Below are positions 61,001 through 64,000 of a stretch of DNA of 64,000 nt, in pieces. The translations under genes and the position numbers were made by a program. The notes under the pieces were generated by a model that did no database searches, was not told the origin of the DNA, and worked only from the letters and a program-made list of their open reading frames with translations. Source of the DNA: Linyphia triangularis (taxonomy: Eukaryota; Arthropoda; Arachnida; Araneae; Linyphiidae). Location: NCBI GenBank assembly GCA_963978545.1, contig OZ021731.1, forward strand, positions 27,542,093 through 27,606,092, read 5' to 3'. How positions within the stretch are numbered: the stretch's first letter is position 1; the number at the start of each line of letters is the position of its first letter.

Positions 61001-64000
61001 CTTCTCCATGCTTTATGTGTTCATTCCCTGATACGCTGATCACATGTCTCTGCCTTCCAGATGATATCCAAAATGTTCACGGAGCTTCGAGACACGGCAG
61101 AAGCCGCCAAGACAATCAGCAAGAGCAACGGCCGTTTCGTCACTATGAAGCCAAGGACGCCAACGGTTGGCGCCAGGTTCCACGACTCACTTCAATCGCT
61201 TGTGGACACGATGGCCAAGTAAGTTATCACTTTCTTTAACATACACAGAGGCACTATTTAGGACCAAAAAAAATAAAAAGATAGTTTATTTAATGTTAAC
61301 GCTAATTTAATGGCTATTAAGATTTTGAATTCAAAAATAAAATCGAAATAATTAAGAGCTTTAGTTTCTTTTCTCACAAGTTGAGCTAAACAAATGTCTT
61401 AAACTAGAAGTCTTAATAAAGATCATTCCCTATACTCTCTATGATACTATCTTCTGACCCAGTGCATTTAGAAACTACCCATATAGCACACATCCTCCCA
61501 AGGAGGTCCCTAGGATGTCATTCGGAGTCCCGGGGATGACTGGGACTTCCTAAGGACATCCTTAGGAGAATGTGTGCTATATGGGTACAGTCCTATACTA
61601 AACTTCAACTTAACTTAACATCACTAGACGGTAGATTGTCACTGTGCTCATAGGCAATTTATCCATTTTGGCGGATTGAAAGCATTATGCTCGCCAAACC
61701 ATATAACATTTTGTTCGACAAACGGGATGGACAGGAATACTGTATCACCCAATTCCCTTTTCATTTTTCTCCCTTCCCACAAGAAAAAATCACGCTAGGA
61801 AACTCAGTCCAGCAACCCTGTAGAGAACAAAAGTCTATAAGGTTTGGCGAGAATTATGTCTTCATTTTGCTAAAATGGATTAATTGCCTATGAGCATGGT
61901 GAAGATCTATCGTCTAGTGATGCCACCTTAAGTTGGTGTTTAGTATAGTAAGGATCATTCCCTACACTCTCTATGTTACATTTTTCTAGTCCAGTGCATT
62001 TAGAAACTACTTTGTAGAAAACATTAAAATTTGGTGAGTAGGTGCGAAAATTATCACTTTACGAAATGACATAAATTAAAAACTCAAATAACGTCTACTA
62101 TCTGTAATAATAAAACAAGCTGTGTGTCTGTCTGTGGGTCTATAGAAACCTACTTAAAATTGGAGTAGAGCTCTGAAATTTTCAACATAAGTAGTGTGGG
62201 CCTTCTAATTTTGCTTTCCACAAACACGTGTTACAATAATGGTAAAGGGGTGTTGTATTAAGGTGGGGATTTTCTTTTGTGTTTCGGACAGGGGAGAGGC
62301 TTCTAATATTAAGACTTTACGTAGCAATTATATATTTTAGTGAATGAAGCGAGCTCATGCTTAAGCAATAATGAACCTTCTAGCGAGAGAAGCGAGCCTG
62401 TTCTTGCATAGTAATGAACCTTTCAACGAGTGAAGTAAGCCTGTATTTATGTGTCAATGAACTTTTCAGTGAACGAAGCGACCTCGATTTTGCGTAGCGA
62501 TGAACCTTCCTGCGAGCGAAGCGCCAAAAACTGGGACCTATACACCAATGACGGATTTTCGCAACTCGAAGCCTCATAGCCAGCTTAAATATTGCCCATG
62601 TTCAAATTTGCATGGGTATTCAGCTAATATATTATATTTGAAATCCTTATGTCAATCCCTATGCAGTGGCTCTATTTCTTCTATCGAGGTTGCGGGTTCG
62701 AGTCCCGTGTTAGGCATGGATGTTTGTAAATGTATGTTGGCTTGTCTAATGACGAATGTTTCGGCGCATTATAGTCCTCGTGTTGCTGACGGCGCCAGAT
62801 AATCTGAAAACAACCAACCATTTCTTCTATTATCAAGGCCTATGGGAACTAAGGCACCTCTACTTTTTCAAGCATTTTGTAACAACCCCATTTTCCTGTA
62901 GATCGGTAATGGACAGTACCGCCACAGGATGTTAGCACACGTTTGTGAGAAGAAGTGCTACCTATAACAACCGAAGAGTTAATTTCTACCTCTTTTCGTT
63001 AGCTTCCCGGTAGATGGAAGCACTACCGACCGTATGTGGAACTTCTTAATTTATATGCAATACCGAGCAGAAGACTTGGCTATGCCACCACCAGAGCTAT
63101 AGATTTGTATGGGAACTTGAAGAACTTTACGACCACGACTGATTTAGCGTGCCCCAGTCACCATTAACAAACACGGTTGTTTTTAGTCGGTACCAGACCC
63201 TGTACTCGCCACCATCAGGATTGTGAGCACTATCCAGAATCGAACTCGCAACCTCTCGGTTGTGAGAACAACGCCTCTCCCGACTGGGCTACGCAGCCCG
63301 GGGCTGCACTTGGTTTTGTCTTTTGCTATTTTAATTTTCTTTTATTATAGATTGACAATGTATGTCATATCGTTAAGTGATCGTTTTCGTACCTACTCAC
63401 CAAATATCAAGGTTTTATAAAAAGTAGTTTCTAAATGCACTGGGTTAGAAGATTGTAGCATAGCTATACTAAACTCCAACTTAACTTGACATCACTAGAT
63501 GATAGATCATCAAAGTGCTCATAGGCAATTAATCCATTTTGGCTGAGTGAAGACATAATTCTCGCCAAACCTTACAGCCTTTTGTTCTCTACAGGGTTGA
63601 GGTTTGGCGAACATTATGCTTTCACGTGGCCAAAATGGATTAAATACCTATGAGCTCTGTGACGATCTACCGTCTAAGTGATGTCAAGTTAAGTTGAAGT
63701 TTAGTGTCGTATAGGGAATCATCCTTACTAGGACTTTCAGTTAAACAATGAAGGGAGTCTTCGAGTAAGGAATCCCTAACTTTGAAATGACAGGACTGAG
63801 AGACATAATGAAGAGACATGTTGGTACGGAAGTTTAAATACATTGCTTCGGAAAATTAGTTGCGTTATTGCAATGTGACAATGAGTTATTGTAGAATGTG
63901 CATATAGCGGAATATAGTTTCCCTTATGGAAAATGGACTTAACGTCCCTTTACTGGAATGTGCCACGCAAACGTTACTTTTTCAGATTGGAGAAATTTTG
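13047..64000 (+). CDS. Myo15: unconventional myosin class XV (Myo10A/Sisyphus-like), motor domain, partial at both ends
   Basis: An actin-based motor; family members carry cargo to the tips of filopodia or stereocilia. Sixteen exons (A-P) are visible and every junction keeps frame, giving about 631 codons. Positions below number the reconstructed fragment. Residues 1-66 form the N-terminal SH3-like part. The purine-binding loop NPYKMFDIY is at 99-107, the P-loop GESGAGKT at 151-158, switch [10 protein letters not shown] at 201-209, switch II DIFGFE at 425-430 and the relay helix [13 protein letters not shown] at 435-447. The TEDS-rule position, 16 residues before DAIAK, is Glu374. Class XV is favoured over VII or X by [44 protein letters not shown] and [14 protein letters not shown]. 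The start codon, converter end, IQ neck and MyTH4/SH3/FERM tail are outside or not found. Coding DNA is about 1895 of 50954 bp. Confidence 0.93.
13158..14202 (+). other. intron A-B (1045 bp)
   Basis: Contains a run of about 27 A near 13758-13786 and the short inverted-repeat element at 13915-14161. The rest is AT-rich and unremarkable. Confidence 0.8.
13915..14161. mobile_element. short inverted-repeat element (MITE-like)
   Basis: The left end GGCTCAGATTTAC pairs with the right end GTAAATCTTAACC. Further in, GACGCCTTGGCG matches CGCCAAGGGGTCTTG. ATTAT flanks both sides. The interior carries repeated TTTGGCGAT motifs. Single copy in this window. Confidence 0.55.
14203..14291 (+). CDS. Myo15: myosin XV exon B
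   Basis: 29 codons plus two bases: [18 protein letters not shown] then [11 protein letters not shown]. The last part is the GVEDM-type segment that opens the motor core in myosins VII and XV. Acceptor TTTTTCAG, donor AT|GTAAGT; the split codon is Ile67. Confidence 0.9.
14292..15955 (+). other. intron B-C (1664 bp)
   Basis: AT-rich, with T and A homopolymer runs. No recognised element. Confidence 0.8.
15956..16019 (+). CDS. Myo15: myosin XV exon C
   Basis: Completes Ile67 and adds 21 codons, [20 protein letters not shown] then Y. This is the conserved DLxEAxLLxNLxxRY segment. Acceptor TTTCAG, donor TAC|GTAAGT. By hand count 7 of 21 third codon positions are G or C. Confidence 0.92.
16256..16454. 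mobile_element. TA-flanked inverted-repeat MITE
   Basis: The left terminus includes TCTATAAAATGTTGGAC and, further in, TTTTGATGATGAATAATTCA. The right terminus is their near-exact reverse complement (TGAATTATTCATCATCAAAA ... AACATTTTATAGA). TA lies on each side, as expected for Tc1/mariner-type insertions. No coding capacity. Confidence 0.75.
16744..17303. repeat. 40-bp satellite, 14 identical copies
   Basis: Exactly 560 bp, that is 14 copies of a 40-bp unit containing ACTACAGTTACGGTTACCAT and ending GCAAATTGTG. I found no base difference between copies. The array ends abruptly on both sides in unrelated sequence. Confidence 0.97.
17501..17535. repeat. perfect short inverted repeat
   Basis: GAGGAAATTACAT and ATGTAATTTCCTC are perfect 13-bp arms around a 9-base loop. 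Function unknown. Confidence 0.8.
19364..19708. mobile_element. hAT-like MITE, copy 1, with perfect 8-bp target duplication
   Basis: Begins CATCGATATAAATAAACAAC and ends with the inverted terminus GTTTATCTATATCGATG. It is flanked by GTATAGAC at 19356-19363 and 19709-19716. An 8-bp duplication and CA/TG ends fit the hAT superfamily. Copies at 42388 and 47348 share the interior. Confidence 0.9.
21333..21508 (-). mobile_element. SINE1 copy, reverse orientation, 12-bp target duplication
   Basis: Full-length reverse copy: the tail reads GGTTGGTTG at the left and the tRNA-like head ends at the right with CGGTTTGGTCGG-type sequence. It is flanked by TTGGAGAGTATG at 21321-21332 and 21509-21520. Confidence 0.92.
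22019..22243. mobile_element. TTAA/CCCTTTGCACTC MITE, copy 1
   Basis: TTAA on both sides, then the inverted terminus CCCTTTGCACTCGAG; the right end is CGCTTGCAAAGGG. The interior shares GATGCGGAAATTCGAT with the other copies. piggyBac-like by its TTAA target site. Confidence 0.88.
22780..23360. other. possible LTR-retroelement relic (weak)
   Basis: At about 23127 the sequence GGCGCCCAACG follows AATTACA. This is the first part of a lysine-tRNA-type primer binding site, but the match stops after about 11 bases. Motifs such as CGAGCAGCATAAT are repeated nearby. No gag or pol frame is present, so this is only a suggestion. Confidence 0.2.
24022..24268. mobile_element. palindromic MITE (CTATACTAAACTTC family), copy 1
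   Basis: The 247 bp are almost one continuous inverted repeat: CTATACTAAACTTCAACTTA at the left, its reverse complement at the right, and a short central turn near CTATAGGGTTG. Other copies lie at 36514, 61593 and 63474. No coding capacity. Confidence 0.93.
24824..25546. mobile_element. TTAA/GGGGGTCCGGTACCG element, copy 1
   Basis: TTAA at both ends (24824, 25543), with inverted termini GGGGGTCCGGTACCGAAA and TTTTGGTACTGGACCCCC. It is about 723 bp, AT-rich inside, without a transposase frame. A close copy lies at 48196-48930 in the same orientation. Confidence 0.9.
25547..25905. other. AT-rich non-coding DNA with poly-T tracts
   Basis: Two long T runs near 25711-25750. Nothing else recognised. 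Confidence 0.4.
25906..26060. repeat. dispersed retroposon-like family, 5' fragment
   Basis: Shares AATCCTTTATATTAACTTTG, the TG-rich stretch and CTTGGCAGATAGACTCATTG with the copies at 10596 and 28003, then diverges. Confidence 0.55.
28003..28590 (-). mobile_element. dispersed retroposon-like element bounded by poly-T
   Basis: A run of about 29 T precedes AATCCTTTATATTAATTTAA. The module order is the same as at 10596, through TGTCACTAAAAGGTCGCTTT and ATAAATGATATTTGGATGCG to CTTTTTATGGGTTTTA. On the minus strand the T run would be a poly-A tail. Confidence 0.5.
29297..29406 (+). CDS. Myo15: myosin XV exon D (purine-binding loop)
   Basis: 36 codons plus two bases, starting [20 protein letters not shown] and ending [16 protein letters not shown] is the purine-binding loop. 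Acceptor TTTTTTTAG, donor CC|GTAAGT. AT-rich codon use: 10 of 36 third positions are G or C. Confidence 0.94.
29862..30110. repeat. 33-bp AT-rich tandem repeat, 7-8 copies
   Basis: Units of the type CATACTTTTATATACAATTT then TATACATTCCATG, 33 bp long and only slightly diverged. The unit is a multiple of three, so frames of up to 118 codons open on both strands; these are repeat artefacts. Confidence 0.93.
31560..31803. repeat. 41-bp tandem repeat, about 6 copies
   Basis: GTTCCCC recurs at 31591, 31632, 31673 and 31714, exactly 41 bp apart, with two further units to the right. Each unit has a small hairpin, AAGCCTTGT...ACAAGGCTT. Confidence 0.93.
31806..32240. other. GC-richer intronic stretch, function unknown
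   Basis: Richer in G, C and CpG than its surroundings. It contains open frames (for example 31987-32232) and a donor-like CGAGGTAAGC near 32226. No homology is recognised and no matching acceptor was paired. It could be an alternative exon, a promoter region or chance. Confidence 0.25.
33136..33210 (+). CDS. Myo15: myosin XV exon E
   Basis: Completes Pro125 and adds [20 protein letters not shown] then VVVI, leaving AG for the Ser150 codon that opens the P-loop. Acceptor TTTTGTAG, donor AG|GTGAGT. Confidence 0.93.
34545..34765. repeat. dispersed retroposon-like family, 3' half
   Basis: Matches the AT-rich end of the copies at 10596 and 28003: AATCAGAATAAATAAATGAT, then ACGTAGTTTGCCGCACATTT and TGTTTTTATGGGTTATTATA. 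Confidence 0.6.
35808..36028. mobile_element. TTAA/CCCTTTGCACTC MITE, copy 2
   Basis: TTAA at 35808 and 36025; termini CCCTTTGCACTCCAG and CTGGAGTGCAAAGGG are perfect inverted repeats. Orientation is opposite to copy 1. Confidence 0.92.
36514..36760. mobile_element. palindromic MITE, copy 2
   Basis: 247 bp, same ends and centre as 24022-24268, with scattered substitutions. Confidence 0.93.
37609..38238 (+). repeat. SINE1 amplified as a tandem array with a 149-bp period
   Basis: The first unit has the complete tRNA-like head (GCCGACCAAACGGTATAGTG). The B-box motif GGGTTCG then recurs at 37662, 37811, 37960 and 38109, exactly 149 bp apart. Units 2-4 begin at the truncated head ACTAGACCTCGAGC, directly after the AACCAACC tail of the previous unit. 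Units 3 and 4 share the B-box change TTCGTGTCC. This is a secondary tandem duplication, not four insertions. Confidence 0.93.
38513..39649. mobile_element. TTAA/GGGGGAGACGAGAGT element with a nested CAGGG element
   Basis: Starts TTAAGGGGGAGACGAGAG. At the right, TGAAAATACGACTGATTCGT is the near reverse complement of the inner left arm (AAATAAGTCGTATTTTCA), then GAGTCTTGTCTCCCCC and TTAA at 39646. The CAGGG-terminal element 38675-39035 lies inside. No transposase frame. Confidence 0.8.
38675..39035. mobile_element. CAGGG-terminal inverted-repeat element, copy 2
   Basis: Same termini and interior as 7076-7484 (CAGGGTTCCCACGGTCATTG ... GTGGGAACCCTG). The AT-rich flanks give no clear 8-bp duplication. 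Confidence 0.75.
39646..40372. mobile_element. TTAA/GGGGACATAGGACAC element
   Basis: TTAA at 39646 and 40369; inverted termini GGGGACATAGGACAC and GTGTCCCATGTCCCC. 727 bp without coding capacity. Its left TTAA is also the right TTAA of the element 38513-39649. Confidence 0.88.
40373..40950. other. GC-richer intronic stretch with a minus-strand open frame
   Basis: A 150-codon frame runs on the minus strand from 40697 to 40245, but its C-terminal third lies in the TTAA element and nothing in it is recognised. A TATAAAAG motif on the minus strand lies near 40515. No support as a gene. Confidence 0.25.
40956..41124 (+). mobile_element. SINE1 copy, 15-bp target duplication with one mismatch
   Basis: Complete head and body, slightly degenerate B-box (CGTTCGATTCC). 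It is flanked by CCTAATATTCCTTAA at 40941-40955 and CCTAATAATCCTTAA at 41125-41139. Confidence 0.9.
41460..41945. repeat. three-unit imperfect repeat of about 145 bp, dispersed family
   Basis: TGAAATTTTC (or TGAAATTTCC) recurs at 41531, 41677 and 41820, each followed by an AACATAAGTAGTTTT-like run and an AT-rich block with TTTTACAAAACGA. A single unit of the same family is at 62107-62215. Confidence 0.8.
42214..42745 (+). mobile_element. SINE2 copy interrupted by a hAT-like MITE
   Basis: The tRNA-like head (B-box GGTTCGAATCC near 42269) and the body match 4467-4645. The hAT-like MITE 42388-42721 interrupts the AACC-type tail, which resumes as AAACCAACCAACC. Confidence 0.78.
42388..42721. mobile_element. 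hAT-like MITE, copy 2, in the SINE2 tail
   Basis: Termini CATCGATATAGATAAACAAC and GTTTATCTATATCGATG. The flanking 8-mers TACGAACC and TATAAACC match at 6 of 8 positions, as expected for an older duplication in a repetitive tail. Confidence 0.88.
42990..43190 (+). CDS. Myo15: myosin XV exon F (P-loop and switch I)
   Basis: 66 full codons. Completes Ser150, then [20 protein letters not shown] (P-loop at 151-158), a short loop 1 (NKSPSNLIT), [15 protein letters not shown] and switch [10 protein letters not shown]. Catalytic Lys157 and Thr158 are present. GC-rich codon use: 54 of 66 third positions are G or C. Acceptor GCGTAG, donor GA|GTGAGT. Confidence 0.97.
43191..45002 (+). other. intron F-G (1812 bp)
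   Basis: Holds the small TTAA element at 43989-44212; otherwise AT-rich with no recognised features. Confidence 0.8.
43989..44212. mobile_element. TTAA element, CCTTTTAACTGCTGTATG family, copy 1
   Basis: The left end TTAACCTTTTAACTGCTGTA is mirrored at the right by CTACAATAGTTAAAGGTTCA. The interior (ATGTTCACCAATTTTGCAGT, CCACCCCCTAAAA) is shared in reverse with 55280-55515. Confidence 0.7.
45003..45066 (+). CDS. Myo15: myosin XV exon G
   Basis: Completes Asp217 and adds [20 protein letters not shown] then Q. The segment leads to the EKSR motif that lines the nucleotide pocket. Acceptor TTTTTAG; the donor CAG|GTTTGA is weaker than the others in this gene. Confidence 0.93.
45067..46244 (+). 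other. intron G-H (1178 bp) with a long ATT microsatellite
   Basis: AT-rich; the microsatellite fills 45799-46134, close to the next acceptor. Confidence 0.85.
45799..46134. repeat. (ATT)n microsatellite with AAT phase changes
   Basis: About 336 bp of ATT/TTA repeats with regular TAATATTA interruptions that make it locally palindromic. It opens long frames of isoleucine and asparagine that are not genes. Confidence 0.97.
46245..46358 (+). CDS. Myo15: myosin XV exon H
   Basis: 38 codons: [20 protein letters not shown], then [27 protein letters not shown] is the conserved helix after the EKSR motif, and YFYLNQGG across the next junction is typical of class XV. The acceptor is unusual: TTTTGAAG, with A rather than a pyrimidine before AG. 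Donor CAA|GTAAGT. Confidence 0.94.
46494..46655 (+). CDS. Myo15: myosin XV exon I
   Basis: 54 codons including [20 protein letters not shown] and [20 protein letters not shown], the conserved HLGN segment. The intron before it is only 135 bp. Donor CAG|GTACAA. Confidence 0.95.
47187..47739. mobile_element. TTAA/CCCTTTGCACTC MITE, copy 3, split by a hAT-like MITE
   Basis: TTAA at 47187 and 47736 with termini CCCTTTACACTCGAG and CTCGAGTGCAAAGGG. Removing 47348-47682 and one copy of the 8-bp duplication leaves about 210 bp, the usual length of this family. Confidence 0.9.
47348..47682. mobile_element. hAT-like MITE, copy 3, with perfect 8-bp target duplication
   Basis: Termini CATTGATATAGATAAACAAC and GTTTATTTATATCGATG. 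It is flanked by GTTCCAAC at 47340-47347 and 47683-47690. Orientation is opposite to copies 1 and 2 as judged from the interior. Confidence 0.93.
47920..49190. mobile_element. TTAA/CACATTGTTGACCGG element with a nested TTAA element
   Basis: Starts TTAACACATTGTTGACCGG and ends with CCAGTCAACAATGTGTTAA. The GGGGGTCC element 48196-48930 lies inside; without it the host is about 540 bp. A local GC-rich palindrome-like stretch (GACCGGTCC, CGACCGGCC) follows the left end. Confidence 0.85.
48196..48930. mobile_element. TTAA/GGGGGTCCGGTACCG element, copy 2, nested
   Basis: TTAA at 48196 and 48927. Same termini, length and interior as 24824-25546, with few substitutions and small indels in homopolymers, so one or both copies are recent. 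Confidence 0.92.
49411..49527 (+). CDS. Myo15: myosin XV exon J
   Basis: 39 codons: [20 protein letters not shown], then [19 protein letters not shown]. It corresponds to the variable surface stretch and following helices of the upper 50-kDa subdomain. Acceptor CTTTTGCAG, donor ACG|GTAAGA. Confidence 0.93.
49700..49985. repeat. dispersed retroposon-like family, 3' half with internal expansion
   Basis: Matches AATCAGAATAAATAAA-type sequence and AATTAGATGCAAATTCCAAG of the other copies. The AATAAATAAATTATA block before it is repeated three to four times with a period of about 30 bp. Confidence 0.55.
51078..51292. mobile_element. TTAA/CCCTTTGCACTC MITE, copy 4
   Basis: TTAA at 51078 and 51289. 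The left terminus is slightly altered (CCTTTTTGCGCTCGAG); the right CTCGAGTGCAAAGGG is canonical. Confidence 0.88.
51934..51992 (+). CDS. Myo15: myosin XV exon K (TEDS-site exon)
   Basis: 19 codons plus [21 protein letters not shown]. Counting back 16 residues from DAIAK gives Glu374, the second E here, at the TEDS-rule site of the cardiomyopathy loop. Acceptor TTTTTATAG, donor AG|GTAAGG. Confidence 0.94.
51993..52709 (+). other. intron K-L (717 bp) with a paired near-palindrome
   Basis: GTATCTGTGAGATAC at 52365 and its exact reverse complement GTATCTCACAGATAC at 52492 form a possible stem-loop of about 140 bp. Each is itself near-palindromic. Nothing else recognised. Confidence 0.6.
52710..52833 (+). 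CDS. Myo15: myosin XV exon L (switch II)
   Basis: Completes Arg389, then [34 protein letters not shown] and LDIFGFE. DIFGFE is switch II, which closes on the gamma-phosphate. Acceptor AATTCCAG, donor GAA|GTATGT. A polypyrimidine tract is largely missing before the acceptor. Confidence 0.96.
53245..54515 (-). mobile_element. decayed mariner/Tc-like transposon with long inverted ends
   Basis: The left end (ACTGACGGTGCTCAGAGGCT ... ACTGAATAGATCTAAAT) reappears inverted at the right end (ATTTAGATCTGTTACGTAGA ... AGTACCGTCAGTTGA). The same termini occur at 58640-58813. The interior holds a broken transposase on the minus strand (next entry). Confidence 0.75.
53500..54240 (-). pseudogene. mariner/IS630-type transposase pseudogene
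   Basis: Minus-strand translation in shifting frames gives recognisable fragments of a DDE transposase of the mariner/IS630 type: a CEHTELPG- or [13 protein letters not shown] segment, NPHVMQ, then [31 protein letters not shown] and RQDGAT, the last matching the catalytic QDGAxxH region. Several stops and frameshifts interrupt it and the histidine after QDGAT is not readable. It cannot encode an active enzyme. The exact subfamily is not determinable by eye. Confidence 0.75.
54834..55061 (+). CDS. Myo15: myosin XV exon M (relay helix, actin-binding half of the motor)
   Basis: 76 codons starting [20 protein letters not shown], the relay helix, then [35 protein letters not shown] and [10 protein letters not shown]. 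The acceptor is unusual: TCACTTTAAAG. Donor AAG|GTACTA. Codon use is GC-rich. Confidence 0.96.
55280..55515. mobile_element. TTAA element, CCTTTTAACTGCTGTATG family, copy 2
   Basis: TTTAAAGTTTAACTGCTGTG at the left, CAGTTGTTAAAGGTTAA at the right. The interior is the reverse complement of 43989-44212. A run of about 21 A (55457-55477) corresponds to a shorter T run in the other copy. Confidence 0.72.
56123..56791. repeat. 137-bp tandem repeat, five copies
   Basis: CATGTTAACC recurs at 56144, 56281, 56418, 56555 and 56692, always 137 bp apart. The first unit differs slightly (CTACCCAGATCATG); units 2-5 are nearly identical. Confidence 0.97.
56893..57096 (+). CDS. Myo15: myosin XV exon N
   Basis: 68 codons: [20 protein letters not shown], then [20 protein letters not shown] and [16 protein letters not shown]. 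[19 protein letters not shown] is a signature of the lower 50-kDa subdomain. GC-rich: 53 of 68 third positions are G or C. Acceptor CTTTCACAG, donor CCA|GTGAGT. Confidence 0.97.
58232..58813. mobile_element. long foldback element attached to a mariner-like end
   Basis: Two arms of about 160 bp face each other: ATGGCAACACCTACTTTTTC at 58232 and its reverse complement ending near 58642, with shared inner text (ACCGTTGGAACGGTACGT; GCGAACGGCCAACAAAAACA). The part 58643-58813 matches the right end of the mariner-like element at 53245-54515 (GATCTGCACAGCATG, GAGCCTCTGTATTGTCAG, ACCACCTTGTA). No coding frame. Confidence 0.75.
58819..59029. mobile_element. TTAA/CCCTTTGCACTC MITE, copy 5
   Basis: Left terminus CCCTTTGCACTCCAG (left target mutated to TTAC) and right GGAGTGCAAAGGGTTAA. 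It contains the inner palindrome GGCGCCTCTCAGGCGCC. Confidence 0.88.
60086..60262 (+). mobile_element. SINE1 copy, 13-bp target duplication
   Basis: Full-length, with head GCCGACCAAACGGTATAGTG and B-box GTTTCGAGTCC (one change). It is flanked by TCCATCTTCTAAG at 60073-60085 and 60263-60275. Confidence 0.93.
60425..60636. mobile_element. TTAA/CCCTTTGCACTC MITE, copy 6
   Basis: TTAA at both ends; perfect termini CCCTTTGCACTCCAG and CTGGAGTGCAAAGGG. Same orientation as copies 2 and 3. Confidence 0.92.
61061..61218 (+). CDS. Myo15: myosin XV exon O (loop 2 region)
   Basis: 52 codons plus [22 protein letters not shown], then [20 protein letters not shown] and [12 protein letters not shown]. It spans loop 2, here short and basic, and the start of the helix that precedes the RCIKPN region. 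Acceptor CTGCCTTCCAG, donor AA|GTAAGT. Confidence 0.94.
61477..61586. mobile_element. short TA-flanked inverted-repeat MITE
   Basis: ACCCATATAGCACACATCCT at the left and the near reverse complement AATGTGTGCTATATGGGT at the right. The middle is also partly palindromic (GTCCCGGGGATGACTGGGAC). Confidence 0.8.
61593..61948. mobile_element. palindromic MITE, copy 3, with about 110 bp of extra central sequence
   Basis: Outer arms as at 24022-24268, but the centre (about 61712-61828) holds non-palindromic sequence absent from the other copies. Confidence 0.85.
61949..62074 (+). repeat. dispersed unit, forward copy
   Basis: AAGGATCATTCCCTACACTC through AGTGCATTTAGAAACTAC to GGTGAGTAGGTGCGAAAATT. 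A partial copy precedes it at 61418-61476, and an inverted copy is at 63361-63470. Confidence 0.8.
62107..62215 (+). repeat. single unit of the 41460 repeat family
   Basis: TAATAAAACAAGCTGTGTGT through ACTTAAAATTGGAGTAGAGC to CATAAGTAGTGTGGGCCTTC, as at 41463-41570. Confidence 0.8.
62330..62525. repeat. second 43-bp minisatellite, about 4.5 copies
   Basis: ATGAAC recurs at 62371, 62414, 62457 and 62500, exactly 43 bp apart. Units are of the type AATGAACCTTCTAGCGAGAG plus AAGCGAGCCTGTTCTTGCA. The sequence is unrelated to the 43-bp satellite at 1-2360. Confidence 0.9.
62685..62819 (+). mobile_element. SINE1 copy, 5'-truncated before the B-box, 11-bp target duplication
   Basis: Starts at CGAGGTTGCGGGTTCGAGTC, so the A-box is missing. 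It is flanked by ATTTCTTCTAT at 62674-62684 and 62820-62830. Confidence 0.9.
63361..63470 (-). repeat. dispersed unit, inverted copy interrupted by a palindromic MITE
   Basis: Reverse complement of 61949-62074 (CGTACCTACTCACCAAAT ... GTAGTTTCTAAATGCACTGG). Its remaining part, GGGAATCATCCTTACTAGGA, resumes at 63715 after the MITE. Confidence 0.8.
63474..63714. mobile_element. palindromic MITE, copy 4
   Basis: Same arms and centre as 24022-24268; the right end is slightly altered (TTTAGTGTCGTATAG). It sits inside an inverted copy of the dispersed unit. Confidence 0.88.
63986..64000 (+). CDS. Myo15: myosin XV exon P (first 15 bases, cut by the window)
   Basis: After acceptor TTACTTTTTCAG, the first base completes Lys627 (AA+A) and the frame continues LEKF. 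In the family, a K-L/M-E-K/R segment immediately precedes the NPxFxRCIKPN region, so the exon very likely continues beyond the window. Confidence 0.8.

Larger units (their letters stand above)
57097..61060 (+). other. intron N-O (3964 bp)
   Basis: Contains a foldback element (58232), two TTAA MITEs (58819, 60425) and a SINE1 (60086). No gene or element is recognised in 57097-58231, 59030-60072 and 60637-61060. Confidence 0.85.
61219..63985 (+). other. intron O-P (2767 bp), mosaic of nested repeats
   Basis: Contains a short MITE (61477), two palindromic MITEs (61593, 63474), a 43-bp minisatellite (62330), a truncated SINE1 (62685) and inverted copies of one dispersed unit (61949-62074 and 63361-63470). 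62831-63360 shows nothing recognised. Confidence 0.85.
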
